Assembly (NCBI GenBank): GCA_910578185.1
Contig: CAJTPN010000012.1
Location: forward strand, 34,710 to 98,709
DNA length: 64,000 bases
Origin: an uncultured Acetatifactor sp.
GTDB taxonomy: Bacteria > Bacillota > Clostridia > Lachnospirales > Lachnospiraceae
Direction of reading: 5' to 3'
The translations under genes and the position numbers were made by a program. The stretch's first letter is position 1, and each line of letters starts with the position of its first letter. Positions 62,590 to 64,000 of the stretch are shown in pieces. Under the pieces are notes generated by a model that worked only from the letters and a program-made list of their open reading frames with translations, searched no databases and had not been told where the DNA came from.

Positions 62590-62827
62590 AACCAAGAGAG
62601 AACACACACGAAGAACTGACCGCCGAAATTGAGGACGGAAGAAGAAAATCTGACAGTTCGAGAACCGAGAAAAGATGCTGCGTCAGAAGCTATCTAAAGA
62701 GAAAGGCAGAATACGCAGCCACCGCCTTATCGTCCGGGGCGCAGTCTTTGAAGGCATTGTGCCAAGCAAACCGACGAGGAAGGCGGCGGCAACACCCTCC
62801 CCACGCTCCCACCGGGCCGCATATTGA
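62590..62827 (+). pseudogene. Decayed DUF3847-like gene of an integrative element
   Basis: EELTAEIEDGRRK is followed, after a frame change, by QFENREKMLRQKLSKEKGRI and RSHRLIVRGAVFEGIVPS, ending at TGA (62825-62827). This recalls the small DUF3847 proteins carried by conjugative elements of gut Clostridia. No intact frame covers both halves, so I call it a pseudogene. Confidence 0.5.
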
Positions 62828-62916
62828 TACCTATACCAGGCTTATACACACGCTCTTTGCATTGGAAAATATGTACTAAAGCGAAACACGCTATTAGCCA
62901 CCAAATCATTCCTTTT

Positions 62917-63936
62917 CTATTCAACTACTCCCGACTCCATAATCTTGAATGTCACGCGACTACAATCAATCTCCGCCATTGCTCCCATCGGAACAACAGT
63001 CATTGGTGTCCTATGAACAAAATCAACATTTGATAATACGGGAATATCTTCTCGATGTGCTTCATACTTCAAAAACTTAACCAGCATATTTTCTTCTTCC
63101 TCGCTTAATTGACCAATAATGATTCCCGCCGCTTGTCTAAACATTCCTGCCGCATCTAATGCCCGAAGTTCGTGCAACCCCGCCAAAACACTTCCATACG
63201 GTGAGCCAATCTCTAACATGATAATACAATCTTTAAAAAAATCTGGGCTTGGGAAAAATTCAGTTCCCATAATCTGCCGCAGTGGTCCTGCACATCCCCC
63301 AAAAATTCTTCCTTGTACAACTCCACTTCCTTGTACTAATCTATATCCAGTATTGGATACCCACTTAATTTCATCTTTAGCAATATTTCGCCATTCAATA
63401 TTTGTGTATTCTGAACAAGCTGATATATTACCAATCATTTCAGTGGAAAATAAACATTTTGTTATCGCTTCTTTTGTGTATTTATCTAATGACACAGGTT
63501 GAGCGATAGGCGTTAATAAATTAGGACCATAGTAAGCTCTTATACCGGCTTTTGCAAAGACCGCCATCCATGAAGTAATATCTGAATATCCCATAAATAC
63601 CTTTGGATTACTTTTTATTACATTTAAGTCTATGTATGGAAGCACTCTGTAAGAATCATCACCACCCATCATACAAATAATTCCATTTATCTTTTTATCC
63701 TGCATCGCCCACATTAAATCTTCGGCTCGCGCCTCTGGATGTTCATATAAAAAATTACTTCCCGCTAATGCGTTCGGTGTTGGGATAACATAAATGCCCC
63801 ATATTTCCTCCAATCGCTTTTTGCCTACTTCATATCTATAAAGCATATCCTCATCACCTGCTCTACCACCAGAAATAGATATCAAAGCAATCGTGTCACC
63901 CCTTTTTAACACTTTAGGCACCTCTAATTTATACAT
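62917..63936 (-). CDS. S66 family LD-carboxypeptidase, MccF-like self-immunity protein
   Basis: A 339-residue serine peptidase. The nucleophile is Ser118 in VFMGYSDITSW; Glu242 (MLEIGSPYG) and His308 (DFVHRTPM) are placed as the rest of the triad. The start GDTIALISISGGRAGDE and CMMGGDDSYRVLPYID also fit. MccF members cut aminoacyl-nucleotide antibiotics such as processed microcin C; other S66 enzymes trim cell-wall peptides. No signal peptide is present, which favours the MccF type. The start follows GGAGGAGAGAAAGT. The gene is clearly AT-richer than the core. Confidence 0.9.
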   Translation of the reverse strand: MYKLEVPKVLKRGDTIALISISGGRAGDEDMLYRYEVGKKRLEEIWGIYVIPTPNALAGSNFLYEHPEARAEDLMWAMQDKKINGIICMMGGDDSYRVLPYIDLNVIKSNPKVFMGYSDITSWMAVFAKAGIRAYYGPNLLTPIAQPVSLDKYTKEAITKCLFSTEMIGNISACSEYTNIEWRNIAKDEIKWVSNTGYRLVQGSGVVQGRIFGGCAGPLRQIMGTEFFPSPDFFKDCIIMLEIGSPYGSVLAGLHELRALDAAGMFRQAAGIIIGQLSEEEENMLVKFLKYEAHREDIPVLSNVDFVHRTPMTVVPMGAMAEIDCSRVTFKIMESGVVE

Positions 63937-63956
63937 ACTTTCTCTCCTCCTCGTAT

Positions 63957-63996
63957 AATAAGTTTGTAAGCAAGGAAAACAGCTTACAGACTTATT
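63957..63996 (-). other. Hairpin in the leader of the S66 gene
   Basis: AATAAGTTTGTAAGC and GCTTACAGACTTATT pair over 15 positions with one mismatch around a ten-base loop, ending 21 bases before the start codon. The gene's promoter lies outside the window. Confidence 0.55.
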
Positions 63997-64000
63997 CTTT

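Overview
The window reads as a chromosomal segment of a Gram-positive anaerobe of the class Clostridia, most likely family Lachnospiraceae. The evidence is a sporulation sigma factor SigH, a one-piece phosphoribosylformylglycinamidine synthase, Mini-RNase III beside cysS, a cysteine T-box, proteins of the DUF5688 and DUF3842 type that are common in this family, and strong AGGAGG ribosome binding sites throughout. The genus cannot be fixed from this sequence alone. Almost all genes lie on the minus strand; the exceptions are a small gene and tRNA-Trp near 20.4-21.0 kb and the genes after 58.4 kb.

Layout (minus-strand units run from high to low coordinates). 0-4.2 kb: rnhA, a pseudouridine synthase, ligA and a metA cut by the window edge. 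4.3-7.6 kb: a membrane diguanylate cyclase and gdhA, the latter behind a leader terminator. 7.9-15 kb: small unknown genes, an SH3 surface protein, tRNA-Arg, and the row DUF3842-yqeG-aroE-aroK-aroQ-efp-DUF5688 (shikimate pathway plus EF-P). 15.1-21 kb: the giant purL, a TetR regulator with an unknown partner gene, and tRNA-Trp. 21.3-25.4 kb: a stand-alone RND efflux pump with a coiled-coil insert. 25.5-34 kb: SIMPL, GNAT, DEAD-box helicase, ispF, then (T-box) cysE, cysS, mrnC, rlmB and sigH. 34.2-38 kb: ssrA (tmRNA), smpB, a 105-bp tandem repeat, rnr and secG, that is, the ribosome rescue and RNA decay genes together.

38.2-47.3 kb is one oligopeptide ABC transporter operon (oppA-B-C-D-F plus a DUF3899 membrane protein). 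The binding protein, one permease and both ATPases are much larger than usual. 47.6-58 kb holds the glycolytic genes eno and gpmI. Between them lie an Fe-S aldo/keto reductase and a two-gene surface module: a 1700-residue M60-like metalloprotease carrying a dockerin, and a membrane-anchored protein with a possible cohesin-like ectodomain. 58.4-60.1 kb has a cation diffusion facilitator and a YgjP-like metallopeptidase on the plus strand. From about 60.1 kb to the end the DNA is AT-rich and accessory in character: a broken gene remnant, an ECF sigma factor with a putative anti-sigma gene, decayed mobile-element fragments, and an MccF-like S66 peptidase.

The features I find most worth following up are the dockerin protease with its neighbouring anchor protein, the insert-bearing Opp transporter, the hairpin that buries the eno ribosome binding site, and related repeats that sit just before the ribosome binding sites of two unrelated genes (near 8.3 and 35.2 kb). 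All calls come from reading the sequence; no database search was run.
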